Below are positions 7,165-16,215 of a stretch of DNA of 58,448 bases, one piece after another. This stretch comes from Clostridiales bacterium. Lineage in GTDB: Bacteria; Bacillota; Clostridia; Lachnospirales; UBA12420. The DNA is taken from NCBI GenBank assembly GCA_003452395.1, contig DMOI01000040.1, positions 128,688 to 187,135 on the forward strand. Reading direction: 5' to 3'. The notes beneath the pieces are model-generated. The model did no database searches and had not been told where the DNA came from. It saw nothing but the letters and a program-made list of their open reading frames with translations. The number at the start of each line of letters is the position of its first letter. The first letter of the stretch is position 1. The translations under genes and the position numbers were made by a program.

Positions 7165-9828
7165 TTATAATTGTTTTATTTTCATCTTCAACCCTTCCAA
7201 TTTCCCCAGTGCCTCCATAGGAGTCATATTATTCACATCTATATTCTTTATCTCATTTATTAGCTCATCGTATTTGTTATCAGCAAATAGTGTAATTTGG
7301 GCGTTGCAAGATCCCTTAGGCACTATCGCGCCAGCTCCCTTGTTAAGGGAGCCTTTTCCTGATGCCTCTGCATTGTTGGCGCAGGCAAGCCGGCGCGCTA
7401 CGGGTTCAACATTTAGTTCTACGTTGAGTATTTCATTTGCCCTATTTACTACCGCCATCGGCAGTCCAGCCAGCTTCGCTACCTGTATGCCATAGCTATT
7501 ATCTGTACCGCCACGTACAATCTTACGTAAGAAGATTATGTCATCCCCGTTTTCTTTTACTGCTATTCTATAGTTTTTAACTCCTTCTAGTTTTCCTTCT
7601 AGCTCGGTTAGCTCGTGGTAATGTGTTGCAAATAGAGTTTTGGCTTTTATGTTTTCTTGTATGTACTCGACTACTGACCACGCTATGCTAAGTCCGTCAA
7701 AGGTGCTTGTCCCTCGTCCGATTTCATCTAGTATTAGTAGACTGTCACTTGTCGCATTGTTTAGTATATTTGCTACCTCAGACATTTCTACCATAAAGGT
7801 ACTTTGCCCTGAGGCTAGGTCGTCGGATGCCCCTACCCTCGTAAATATTCTATCTACAATACCGATTTCTGCATTTTTTGCTGGTACAAAGCTACCTATT
7901 TGTGCCATGAGTGTTATAAGTGCAACTTGTCTCATGTATGTAGATTTACCTGCCATATTGGGTCCTGTGATTATTATCATGTTATCTTCTGTGGTTAGTA
8001 GTGTGTCATTATCTATAAATTCTCCTGATACTAGCATCTTTTCAATGACAGGGTGTCTTCCTTTATCTATATTTAACGAATTACCTTTTTTAACTATTGG
8101 TCTCGCATAATTTTGTGCTTCTGCAACTTCCGCAAGTGATGTTAGGACATCAGTTTCAGATATAAATCCTGCCGTTTCTTGTATTCTATCTACTTGCTCT
8201 AGTATTTGTTCACGCACTTTTGTAAATACTTCATATTCGAGCTTTATGACTTTTTCTTCTGCGCTTAGTATCAGGTTTTCTATTTCTTTCAGTTCTGGTA
8301 ATGTATATCTTTCAGCGTTTGCAAGCGTTTGTTTTCTTGTATATCTATCAGGCACATTATTTAAATTTGAGTTTGTTATCTCTATATAATATCCAAAAAC
8401 ATTGTTGTAGCGTATCTTTAAGTTCTTTATTCCCGTCTTTTCCTTTTCCTCTGCCTCTAGATTCGCTATCCATTCTTTCCCGTTCTTTTTAGCACTCCTT
8501 AGCTTGTCTATCTCCTCAGAGTAACCTAATTTAATTATGTCACCTTCTTTTATAGAAAATGGTGGTTCCTCTTCTATCGACTCAGCAATAAGCACACATA
8601 TGTCACCAAGTGCATCTATATTTTGGTATATATATTCTATATAATCACATCTAAAATCACTCAATATTTCCCTTAACTCTGGCAAGTGAGATATTGATGA
8701 TTTCATAGCATTCAAATCTCTTGCATTCGCAGTATTGTAAACTATTTTACTTAGTAATCGTTCAAGGTCATATACCTCATTTAGTACTTCTTTTATCTCA
8801 TCCCGACTTATAGGCTTGTCCTTTAACGTGGCTACAGCATCTAGTCTTCTATTTATATCACTCTCATTTATAAGTGGTTGCTCTATCCATTTTCTGAGCA
8901 ATCTGGCGCCCATGGCAGTTTTGGTCTTGTCTAGAACCCAAAGTAACGATCCCTTTTTAGTCTTTTCTCTCATAGTCTCTACTAATTCTAAGTTTCTTCT
9001 TGTAGATATATCAATCAGCATATATTCATTAGTTTGGTACGGTATTAGTTTATATATATGCCCCAAATCGGCCTTCTGGTTTTCTTTTAAGTACTGGAGC
9101 AACGCACCCGCTGAACTTATCCCTGCAATATAACCTTTAGCTCCAAAACCATCTAATGAACCAATTTTAAAATGACCTGTCAGTAATTTATAACAAGTCT
9201 TAAATTCAAAATTCCAATCTTCATATAGGTTTATAAACGAATTAAACCTTTGCTTTATTTCATTTATAAACACAGTATCTTTATGTACTTCTTCATTAAC
9301 TATCATTTCAGATGGGTTATATTTCGCTATCTCGTCAAAAACCTTTATACTGCCCTCTATATCTATTAACTCTGTAACTTTAAACTCACCTGTCGTTACA
9401 TCAATAAAGCTAAGCCCATAGCTAGTTTCTTTTTTATAAACGCTTGCTATATAATTATTTTTAGTTTGATCCAGCTTTTCAGTATCTATGACAGTTCCTG
9501 GAGTTATTACCCTTACCACTTCTCTCTGAACTATGCCCTTTGCTTCCTTTGGATCCTCTACTTGCTCACATATGGCTACTTTATATCCTTTATCAACCAA
9601 TCTAGCTATATAATTTTCCGCAGCATGATGAGGCACTCCACACATGGGTGCCTTATCTTCTTGCCCACAGTCACGACCTGTAAGCGTTATTTCAAGTTCC
9701 CTTGATGCAAGACGCGCATCATCAAAAAACATTTCATAAAAATCTCCAAGTCTAAAAAATAATATGGAATCTTTATTTTTTTCTTTAATCTCCCTGTACT
9801 GCTGCATCATTGGTGTTAACTTCGCCAT
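7165..9828 (-). CDS. mutS: DNA mismatch repair ATPase MutS
   Basis: Recognises mismatches and starts methyl-independent mismatch repair. The 887-residue protein has the mismatch-reading N-terminal domain (RLGDFYEMFFDDA near residue 30), the connector, lever and clamp regions, Walker A GPNMAGKST near residue 620 and Walker B ILDEIGRGTSTFDG. I chose the ATG at 9828 because GGAGG lies 9 nt upstream; this start lies inside the 3' end of the upstream MFS-like gene, a 44-nt overlap. The variable linker between the ATPase and the C-terminal helices (about residues 808-843) is encoded by a GC-rich palindromic repeat inserted in frame. A mutL partner is not adjacent. Confidence 0.95.
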   Translation of the reverse strand: MAKLTPMMQQYREIKEKNKDSILFFRLGDFYEMFFDDARLASRELEITLTGRDCGQEDKAPMCGVPHHAAENYIARLVDKGYKVAICEQVEDPKEAKGIVQREVVRVITPGTVIDTEKLDQTKNNYIASVYKKETSYGLSFIDVTTGEFKVTELIDIEGSIKVFDEIAKYNPSEMIVNEEVHKDTVFINEIKQRFNSFINLYEDWNFEFKTCYKLLTGHFKIGSLDGFGAKGYIAGISSAGALLQYLKENQKADLGHIYKLIPYQTNEYMLIDISTRRNLELVETMREKTKKGSLLWVLDKTKTAMGARLLRKWIEQPLINESDINRRLDAVATLKDKPISRDEIKEVLNEVYDLERLLSKIVYNTANARDLNAMKSSISHLPELREILSDFRCDYIEYIYQNIDALGDICVLIAESIEEEPPFSIKEGDIIKLGYSEEIDKLRSAKKNGKEWIANLEAEEKEKTGIKNLKIRYNNVFGYYIEITNSNLNNVPDRYTRKQTLANAERYTLPELKEIENLILSAEEKVIKLEYEVFTKVREQILEQVDRIQETAGFISETDVLTSLAEVAEAQNYARPIVKKGNSLNIDKGRHPVIEKMLVSGEFIDNDTLLTTEDNMIIITGPNMAGKSTYMRQVALITLMAQIGSFVPAKNAEIGIVDRIFTRVGASDDLASGQSTFMVEMSEVANILNNATSDSLLILDEIGRGTSTFDGLSIAWSVVEYIQENIKAKTLFATHYHELTELEGKLEGVKNYRIAVKENGDDIIFLRKIVRGGTDNSYGIQVAKLAGLPMAVVNRANEILNVELNVEPVARRLACANNAEASGKGSLNKGAGAIVPKGSCNAQITLFADNKYDELINEIKNIDVNNMTPMEALGKLEGLKMKIKQL
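7299..7405. repeat. GC-rich palindromic repeat inserted inside mutS
   Basis: This segment is far more GC-rich than the surrounding gene. It contains an exact 8-bp hairpin GCTCCCTT-GTT-AAGGGAGC (7334-7352). It is flanked by CTGGCGCGATAGTGCCTAAG on the minus strand, a layout seen in dispersed repeats of many Clostridia. It is read in frame as part of the MutS linker (LNKGAGAIVPKGS). Exact borders are uncertain by a few tens of bases. Confidence 0.7.
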
Positions 9829-10999
9829 TTTCTTCATCCTCCAACATATAAGTAAATATACAAGCAACTATAAGAAATGCTACTCCTATATACGAACTAA
9901 TTTCGTAACCCCATGTTGCTGCAAATACTCCAAACATGGCTACCGATATTCCTATTATAAAATGTATAATCGTCTCAAAAGTCAAATATATATGCTTTTT
10001 GCTCTTTGCTACTGAATTTATAAAACCGTAATACCCTATATGTATAAGTGGTTCTGAAAACCCTAAGAGTGCAAAACCTAGATACATATTATGTAAAACA
10101 AATACCGTCAGTATGCTTGCAATTGCAAAAAAAGTACCGTAAAGTATAGCTGATTTATTGACAAATTTAAAATTTCCAACTATAGCACCTGCTACAGCCT
10201 GAAATATATAAGAAATCAGTCCCATAAGTACTATTCGTTCTGCTGAATATCCATGCTTTATAGCATAGAAAGCATATAATACAACAATACCAAAAGACAA
10301 ATTAAACATAATTTTTGAAATCATCATATTGATAAAATTTTTCTCTTGCATACAACTTTTTATATCTTTCCATTTTATTTCTTCAGTATGTATATCAATT
10401 GCTGCATTATTAGGCTCTTTAAGGAGTAAATACATCGTACAAACACTAAAACCTATTACTGAAACTATTAAAAATAACACTATAAAGTTATTAGGATATT
10501 CCTTACCTATTATAAGATAAGATATGCTCATTCCTGTCATAATAGCAATCATCTGAAAGAAGATAGCATTCCCTAGTAACTTTTTAAATCCTTCATTTGA
10601 TACTAGTTTCATTTTAAATTCTAGCCACATTACGATAAGTAACCTATTTATAATATTATTACACATGAATATTATAAATAAAATCATTGCTGATAGCTTA
10701 TCAAAATACAGTAAAATTGCTATGATAAAGTATCCTAAAAACGTTAAAGCTTCCATAAATGCAATTTTCTTTTTTAATTTAATTTTGCTCAGATTTATTC
10801 CTATTAAAAATATACATAGTAAGAACGAGTAAAAGCTAAATTGATTAATAAGTATTAGTAATTTATCCCCGCCTACTTTTTCAAATAAAATCTGCAATGT
10901 CGTTGAAAAATCTCTTATCCCTAGTTCTAGCCCTATCAAAATCGCTGTCACATATAATATAAACAGGTTTCGCTTGATATCTCTATCACTATAATTCAT
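9785..10999 (-). CDS. MFS-like 12-TM transporter
   Basis: A 404-residue integral membrane protein with about twelve hydrophobic segments in two halves. They are separated by a charged central loop near residue 210 (EEIKWKDIKSCMQEKNF), the usual major facilitator plan. The substrate cannot be told from sequence. The start MNYSDRDIK (ATG at 10999) has AGGAG 7 nt upstream; an in-frame TTG 15 nt earlier overlaps that site. Its last 44 nt overlap the mutS start, so mutS is probably expressed from the same transcript. It follows an HD-domain gene. Confidence 0.75.
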   Translation of the reverse strand: MNYSDRDIKRNLFILYVTAILIGLELGIRDFSTTLQILFEKVGGDKLLILINQFSFYSFLLCIFLIGINLSKIKLKKKIAFMEALTFLGYFIIAILLYFDKLSAMILFIIFMCNNIINRLLIVMWLEFKMKLVSNEGFKKLLGNAIFFQMIAIMTGMSISYLIIGKEYPNNFIVLFLIVSVIGFSVCTMYLLLKEPNNAAIDIHTEEIKWKDIKSCMQEKNFINMMISKIMFNLSFGIVVLYAFYAIKHGYSAERIVLMGLISYIFQAVAGAIVGNFKFVNKSAILYGTFFAIASILTVFVLHNMYLGFALLGFSEPLIHIGYYGFINSVAKSKKHIYLTFETIIHFIIGISVAMFGVFAATWGYEISSYIGVAFLIVACIFTYMLEDEENGEVNTNDAAVQGD

Positions 11000-11071
11000 T
11001 CCATCGCTCCTCAATTTTTATATATCAGAGTTCAGAAGTTAGAGATCATATATTTAGAAATAATTCTATAT

Positions 11072-11638
11072 TTATTTCAATATCTTTTGCGCTAATTCAT
11101 ATTTTTCTTTCATGATTTCCTGTGCTTCTTTACTCATTTTATTAAAGCTTCTCTCTAATTTTGCTTTTACAAATTTAGCTCCCTCATTTACACCCATACC
11201 TTTCAATCCATATGCTAGTTTAAGCAATGATAGAACTTGATCTATATGTGCCATTGCATCTGCATCTGTCACACACTTTTCTTCATTAGTTAGTTTATCG
11301 TACACTACACTACCTCTGTGTGAAAATATACACTTTTTAACTAATTCTATTTTTTCCCTTGGATAATAAAGTTCAGTTAATATTATATCTGCCTCGTTCG
11401 CTCCATATATATGATGTTCTTCATACCAATCTTTATTTTTTATCCCTGCATAATCATGCAGAAGTGCGGCTATTTCAACTATTTCTTTATCAGCATTTAG
11501 TTTTTCTGCCATTATCTTAGAATTTTTTACAACTGACAATATATGATAATCCCATGCATCATATCCAAAAATATTATGTTCTGATTTGCACTCTTCTTCT
11601 ACCAAAATATATATCTTTTGTATTATATCATTTTTCAT
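11072..11638 (-). CDS. HD-domain phosphohydrolase
   Basis: A 188-residue protein of the HD superfamily of metal-dependent phosphohydrolases. The signature is visible as H32 in the YDAWDYH helix, ALLHDYAG (H-D pair near residue 60), FSHRG near residue 107 and DADAMAHID near residue 125. This is the short stand-alone type (YedJ-like) acting on nucleotides or related phosphates, and the substrate is not determined. It sits 18 nt after yvcK in the same direction and probably shares its transcript. Confidence 0.85.
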   Translation of the reverse strand: MKNDIIQKIYILVEEECKSEHNIFGYDAWDYHILSVVKNSKIMAEKLNADKEIVEIAALLHDYAGIKNKDWYEEHHIYGANEADIILTELYYPREKIELVKKCIFSHRGSVVYDKLTNEEKCVTDADAMAHIDQVLSLLKLAYGLKGMGVNEGAKFVKAKLERSFNKMSKEAQEIMKEKYELAQKILK

Positions 11639-11656
11639 GGTTTTCTCCTTCTTAAC

Positions 11657-12700
11657 TTACGCGAGTTTTTCATCATTTTCTATAATCACATCAGATATAT
11701 TAATAATCTGTCCTATGCCTTCTGACTGCTTGTTCTTGTCTGCTAGCTCCATTATCATTATCGAAAGTTTATCTGCATCATGTCGTATGTAACCCTTGAA
11801 GAATTCTATTACATTACCTTCTACATAATTGATACCTCGTTCATCTAGTTTTTCTCTTTGTTCTGCATCTAGAAGTATTTGTTCTGCGTCTGTTTTTTCA
11901 TATTTGTGTACTTGCTCTTCATCAAGAATTTTATTATTTACAATGAAAGTATCTATTACGCCTTTTCCTATGTGTTCTTCTATCACGTTAAGATGATCAA
12001 TAACCGAATAACCATTTGTTTCACCCGGTTGGCTCATTACATTACATACATAAACTTTTTGAGCTTTTGAATGTTTTAGTGCATCTACCACATTTTCAAC
12101 AAGTAAATTTGGTAATATACTTGTGTATATGCTACCTGGACCTATGATTATAATATCCGCTTCGTTGATAGCCTCTAGTACTGGTGGATATGGTTTTACA
12201 TTAGGGATATCAAACCTTAGCTTTTCAATCCTTGCTTTGTGTTTTAGACATTCATGAGGTATTTTATCTTCACCTTTTACTATAGCTCCGTTATCAAGGA
12301 CTGCGATGAGATGTACATCCTCAAGCGTTACTGGCATTACTCTACCTTTTACAGCAAGAAACTCAGACATCTTTACTACTGCTTCTTCAAAGCTATTTGA
12401 TATACCTAGCATAGCAGCAATAAACAAATTTCCAAAAGATTGGCCTTTAAGCTTTCCCGTTTCAAATCTATACTCCATTACTTCCTGCATGACAGGCTCA
12501 GTATTAGCTAATGCGAGCAAACAGTTTCTTATATCCCCTGGTGGCAGCATGCCCATGTCTTCCCTAAGAACACCCGATCCTCCACCACTATCAGCTACCG
12601 TTACAACTGCAGTTATCTCATCTGTATAGTTTTTTAAACCTCGGAGAAATATCGATTGACCCGTACCCCCACCTATCACCACAACTTTTTTCTTATCCAT
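11657..12700 (-). CDS. yvcK: YvcK-type gluconeogenesis / cell-shape factor
   Basis: A 347-residue CofD-like protein with the N-terminal glycine loop GGGTGQSIFLRGL and ADSGGGSGVLRED near residue 37, both typical of YvcK. In Bacillus YvcK binds UDP-sugars, is needed on gluconeogenic media and influences PBP1 placement and morphology. Here it lacks its usual partners rapZ (yvcJ) and whiA and instead follows miaB. A GGAGGCGTG site precedes the ATG at 12700. Length is normal for the family. Confidence 0.92.
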   Translation of the reverse strand: MDKKKVVVIGGGTGQSIFLRGLKNYTDEITAVVTVADSGGGSGVLREDMGMLPPGDIRNCLLALANTEPVMQEVMEYRFETGKLKGQSFGNLFIAAMLGISNSFEEAVVKMSEFLAVKGRVMPVTLEDVHLIAVLDNGAIVKGEDKIPHECLKHKARIEKLRFDIPNVKPYPPVLEAINEADIIIIGPGSIYTSILPNLLVENVVDALKHSKAQKVYVCNVMSQPGETNGYSVIDHLNVIEEHIGKGVIDTFIVNNKILDEEQVHKYEKTDAEQILLDAEQREKLDERGINYVEGNVIEFFKGYIRHDADKLSIMIMELADKNKQSEGIGQIINISDVIIENDEKLA

Positions 12701-12745
12701 AACACATCACGCCTCCTTTATAAAAAATATCTACAACTCCTACGC

Positions 12746-12780
12746 TTTTAACTTTCAACTCTCCACTTTTAACTTTCCAC
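12746..12780. repeat. Period-7 tract overlapping the miaB 3' end
   Basis: Five consecutive heptads (TTTTAAC, TTTCAAC, TCTCCAC, TTTTAAC, TTTCCAC). The tract overlaps the last codons and stop of miaB (stop at 12755-12757), so the repeat supplies the end of that protein. Confidence 0.65.
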
Positions 12781-14173
12781 TTAAATAATGTCCTCTAGTT
12801 TCCGTAATCTCCACATCCACGAGTTCTCCAATCAGACTTTTGTCTCCCTCAAAGTGCACCAATATATTTTGCTCTGTTCTACCTGTCAGCAGGTTATTAT
12901 CATTTTTACTAACTTCTTCAACCAAAACTTTATATATTATGCCATTTCGCTTTGCATTATTCTCTTTTTGTATTTTATCTGTTTCTAATATGAGTCTATT
13001 AAATCTATCATTTATTACATCCATAGGCACTTCGTCCACCATAGTTGCTGCTTTTGTGCCTGTTCTCTTTGAGTATATATATGTAAATGCACTATCATAC
13101 CCCACTTTCCTTATCACATCGAGAGTATCTAAAAAGTCTTCTTCTGACTCTCCTGGAAAACCTACTATAATGTCTGTGCTAATTCCTACACACTCTATTT
13201 CTTTTTTTATCTTATCTGCAAGGTTTAAATAATGCTCTTTCGTATATTTTCTATTCATTTCATTTAAAACCTTTGTACTACCTGACTGAATAGGTAAATG
13301 AACATAATTACAAACCTTTTCACAGTCTCTTATCGCATATATCAACTCATCTGTAAAGTCTTTTGGATGAGAGGTCATATATCGTATTCTCATTAGACCT
13401 TCTATTTTATTTATTTCCCTGAGCAACTTAGCAAATGTAATACCATCAGGTAGCCCTTTACCATATGAATTAACATTTTGCCCTAGTAGCATTACCTCCT
13501 TCACGCCATCTTCTACTAAATCTTTTATCTCTTGTACTATACTTTCACTATCTCTACTTCTTTCTCTCCCTCGTACATAAGGTACCACACAATAAGAACA
13601 AAAATTATCACACCCATACATTATATTCACAGCAGCCTTATGTTTATACTTTCTCACGCTCGGAAGGTCTTCAACGATTTCTTTATGCTCTTTCCAAATA
13701 TCTATTATCTGATGACCCACTTCCATACGTGTTAAAAGTAACTCCGCTAATTTATATATATTGTGAGTTCCAAAAATTATATCAACTTCTTTTCTATATT
13801 TCTTCTGCAATTTTTCTAGTACATGTTCTTGTTGCATCATACATCCACATATAGCAACAATCAACTCAGGCTTTTTTTGCTTCAACCCTTTAATATTACC
13901 AACTCGTCCATAAATCTTTCTCTCCGCATTATCCCTTATACAACAAGTGTTATACAGAACAAAATCCGCCTGTTTTAGGGTATTTGTTTCCTTATACCCA
14001 ATTTGTCTAAGCACTCCGGAAAGTTTTTCTGAGTCTTTCTCATTCATGAGACAACCAAAGGTTTCTATGTAGTAAAATAAATCTTTGCCCTCAAACTTTG
14101 TTCGAAGTTTATCTATAAATTTCAATTGATTGGCTAGTTCTTCGCTGTTAGCAGCTATATTTTGCGTTTTCAT
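12755..14173 (-). CDS. miaB: tRNA ms2i6A methylthiotransferase MiaB
   Basis: A radical-SAM enzyme that adds the 2-methylthio group to i6A37 of tRNAs reading UNN codons. The 472-residue protein shows the three cysteines of the UPF0004 domain (TFGCLMNEKD, NTCCIRDNAE, ICGCMMQQ) that hold the auxiliary cluster. The radical-SAM motif is MYGCDNFCSYCVVPYVRGRE near residue 190, and a C-terminal TRAM domain ends in GRTEQNILVHFEG...HYLSGKL. The ATG has GGACAGG upstream. In many Clostridia miaB and mutS are neighbours; here three genes separate them. Confidence 0.95.
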   Translation of the reverse strand: MKTQNIAANSEELANQLKFIDKLRTKFEGKDLFYYIETFGCLMNEKDSEKLSGVLRQIGYKETNTLKQADFVLYNTCCIRDNAERKIYGRVGNIKGLKQKKPELIVAICGCMMQQEHVLEKLQKKYRKEVDIIFGTHNIYKLAELLLTRMEVGHQIIDIWKEHKEIVEDLPSVRKYKHKAAVNIMYGCDNFCSYCVVPYVRGRERSRDSESIVQEIKDLVEDGVKEVMLLGQNVNSYGKGLPDGITFAKLLREINKIEGLMRIRYMTSHPKDFTDELIYAIRDCEKVCNYVHLPIQSGSTKVLNEMNRKYTKEHYLNLADKIKKEIECVGISTDIIVGFPGESEEDFLDTLDVIRKVGYDSAFTYIYSKRTGTKAATMVDEVPMDVINDRFNRLILETDKIQKENNAKRNGIIYKVLVEEVSKNDNNLLTGRTEQNILVHFEGDKSLIGELVDVEITETRGHYLSGKLKVES

Positions 14174-14227
14174 ATTTTCCTGTCCTTTCTAATCGTAATT
14201 CATGGTACTTTGTACTAACATTTATTT

Positions 14228-14866
14228 TCAATTATTGTTTTCAGCTTTCTGTTTGTTATCCTGTTCGCTTAAATCAATAACTACTAACTTGTTATTTACT
14301 TCATCATCACGCAATCCTACTATTATTAACATTGTTACAAACTGAACAGCAAAAACTGATGCTAATCCTATAAAAAAGAATATAGTAATCATTCCTCTAA
14401 CTGAAAAACTTAAAAAACCTCCAGTACTTGTATTAGCTACTTGTGAATATAATAATAGTACTCCTGTTATTATACATAAAACATTCTCACCAAATATAGA
14501 CATTAAAAATGATGAGAAATCCTCACAATAGTTTTTTAATAAATTTACTGATATTATTCCAAATAATAATATCATAATAACAATTAGAACAATTGAATAT
14601 ATTTGTAGTTCTATACTTATAAAAACTACCAGTATTCCTAATAAAAGTTCAACTATTCCCATAGCTAATCCTATAAAAAATCTATTTTTTATAATCCATA
14701 TAATTGTCGGAATAAAAACAACAAATAAAACGATAGGATTACCATCTATAAAACCATTTAGCATATATTCTAAGACATTTGGTATACGACTAATACCCAT
14801 TAAAATACAAATCAAAACAGCTTGAACAATCGCCAATTTCTTATCAATCATAACTCCTACCCCCAT
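14228..14866 (-). CDS. Unknown integral membrane protein
   Basis: About six hydrophobic segments fill residues 8-190, followed by a charged cytosolic tail (DLSEQDNKQKAENNN). No family was recognised. Two starts are possible: the ATG at 14866, or MIDKKLAIV fifteen bases later, which has GGGGG 8 nt upstream and is the better translation start. A 19-bp perfect dyad, TTATATGA-ATT-TCATATAA, lies roughly 10-30 nt upstream of the start and could be an operator. The gene follows miaB but is read away from an independent divergent small RNA unit. Confidence 0.7.
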   Translation of the reverse strand: MGVGVMIDKKLAIVQAVLICILMGISRIPNVLEYMLNGFIDGNPIVLFVVFIPTIIWIIKNRFFIGLAMGIVELLLGILVVFISIELQIYSIVLIVIMILLFGIISVNLLKNYCEDFSSFLMSIFGENVLCIITGVLLLYSQVANTSTGGFLSFSVRGMITIFFFIGLASVFAVQFVTMLIIVGLRDDEVNNKLVVIDLSEQDNKQKAENNN

Positions 14867-14935
14867 TCACCCAAGCTTATATGAATTTCATATAAGATCA
14901 AAAGTATCAAATTCATTTTTTTTCATATACTACTA

Positions 14936-14964
14936 TTGACATATGTCAAAGAATATAGTACAAT
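14936..14964 (+). promoter_or_regulatory. Sigma-A promoter of a small RNA unit
   Basis: TTGACA (14936-14941), a 17-bp spacer and TACAAT (14959-14964) on the plus strand. The -35 box is part of the palindrome TTGACATATGTCAA, a possible repressor site. No protein gene follows on this strand. Confidence 0.8.
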
Positions 14965-14970
14965 ATATCT

Positions 14971-15040
14971 TACAAAGCTCATCTACCAAGTTGTAGAAGG
15001 AGACTGGCACATTCCTACTGGGAATTGCCCTTTTTTATTT
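14971..15040 (+). ncRNA. Predicted ~65-70-nt free-standing small RNA
   Basis: Transcription from the 14936 promoter would begin near 14971 and end in the terminator at 15006-15044. The RNA contains a first hairpin, TCTAC-CAAGT-TGTAGA (about 14981-14997), a purine-rich AGGAGA stretch and then the terminator hairpin. It holds no open reading frame and no downstream plus-strand gene. It lies alone between two minus-strand genes. I could not match it to a known riboswitch or sRNA family by eye. A trans-acting or antisense RNA, or the relic of a leader whose gene was lost, are the likely options. Confidence 0.6.
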
Positions 15041-15044
15041 TATT
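15006..15044 (+). terminator. Terminator of the small RNA
   Basis: Stem GGCA/TGCC plus ATTCC/GGAAT with one bulged C, loop TACTG, then CTTTTTTATTTTATT. This is a strong intrinsic terminator on the plus strand. Confidence 0.85.
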
Positions 15045-15078
15045 CATGTATTCTCTATATTTCTTGGCATATTTGAGT

Positions 15079-15348
15079 TTATGTGATATATAAAACACCG
15101 GAAATGCTATCATTATTGCAGGGCAATATACTAAAACTCGTCGTATCTTCCTCGCTAAGTGAAATCATATGCCAAAAATCTTCTGATTTTCCATCAATCA
15201 ATCTATTAAACTCTATATATATAAATTTATCTTTAAAATTCGATCTTGTCTTCTTATCCAAATAAGCTGTGCAAAATTGTTCATACAAATGTTCTATATC
15301 TATTTTATCAGAAAGTATTATCTTTTTCAACATTTCTTTGGCTCCCAT
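15079..15348 (-). CDS. Unknown 89-residue protein following a DUF3800 remnant
   Basis: A small soluble protein whose second half (FIYIEFNRLIDGKSEDFWHM, then ISLSEEDTTSFSILPCNND) looks like a complete small accessory family. I recall this family beside DUF3800 genes in mobile and phage-like regions, but cannot prove the match. Its ATG overlaps the end of the DUF3800 remnant by 22 nt. Function is unknown. Confidence 0.55.
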   Translation of the reverse strand: MGAKEMLKKIILSDKIDIEHLYEQFCTAYLDKKTRSNFKDKFIYIEFNRLIDGKSEDFWHMISLSEEDTTSFSILPCNNDSISGVLYIT

Positions 15349-15671
15349 ATGAAAATATTAAATTTCTTTTCTGTTTTATCTGTGCTTTCTGATAAGCATA
15401 TATTATATTTATTTTGTAGCCTTTTTATTAACTCTGACTTTGCAGCACTTTTATTTTGATATCCCCTATTGTAATAAGCCATTGCACCTATTAGCAAATC
15501 TACTATTTGAAGCAACTCTGACTCATGAGAACTAACCTCATTTATCATATTTATACCTTCTCTTTTGAAATCATATATATTATTGCATAGAACATTTTGC
15601 AACTTCCTGACTTTATAAAATCCCTTGGTATCTTTTCTATCAATATATATGTTATAGCTATCCTTATCCAA
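15327..15671 (-). pseudogene. DUF3800 protein, N-terminally truncated
   Basis: The 114 residues match the C-terminal half of DUF3800 proteins: YNIYIDRKDTKGFYKVRKL, then SSHESELLQIVDLLIGAMAY and SAAKSELIKRL. The N-terminal part with the usual YxDESG start is missing. The only start is a poor TTG at 15671 with no clear binding site. The reading frame is open for only a few codons upstream, up to the end of the truncated RhuM gene. DUF3800 proteins occur in phage and defence-type islands and have no proven activity. I read this as the distal half of a deletion that also removed the end of rhuM. Confidence 0.7.
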
Positions 15672-15681
15672 GACCAGTTCA

Positions 15682-16182
15682 TTAAGCAGTTACTTTAAGT
15701 AATCCCTTGACTTGTTCATCAGTCATAGCTATTTCCCCTGAAGTACGAGAAATCATATCAATAATTTTTGCCATTTCTTCAAGTTTATCCAAACGTTGTT
15801 GTAGTCTCTTCTCATTGATTGTATAGCCATTTACTATATGCTGTTTAAGTATATTTGTAGCCCATTTCCTAAATTCAGTACCACGTTTTGAGTTTACCCG
15901 ATAACCAATAGATAAAATTGCATCTAGGTTATAATATTCAAGATTTCTGACAATATTTCTATCTCCCTCCTTTTGAACTGTTGCAAAAAATGCAACAGTT
16001 GAATTTCTCTTAAGTTCATTTGACCCATATATATTTTTCATATGCCTTGAAATAACAGATTTGTCTCTTTCGAATAAATCAGCTATCTGATTAAGTGTTA
16101 ACCACACCGTTTCATTTACAATCTTCACTTCAAAATTAATTTGCCCATCTTCAGCCTTATACAAAACAACTTCTTTTTGCAC
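15682..16182 (-). pseudogene. RhuM family protein, C-terminally truncated
   Basis: 166 residues from a GTG start at 16182 with GGGAGGAATTTAG upstream. The N-terminal domain (VWLTLNQIADLFERDKSVIS, STVAFFATVQKEGDR) and RKWATNILKQHIVNGYTINE match RhuM/virulence-protein relatives, which are usually about 330 residues. The product stops at MTDEQVKGLLKVTA, where the family normally continues. RhuM proteins are frequent in restriction and defence islands with no settled function. The retained half could still be translated, but the gene is broken. Confidence 0.75.
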
Positions 16183-16215
16183 CTAAATTCCTCCCTGAAA
16201 ATCGTTTTTACCAAG

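Noticed and set aside
7274..8110. Plus-strand open frames inside mutS
   Set aside because: They are antisense to conserved MutS domains and have no start signals.
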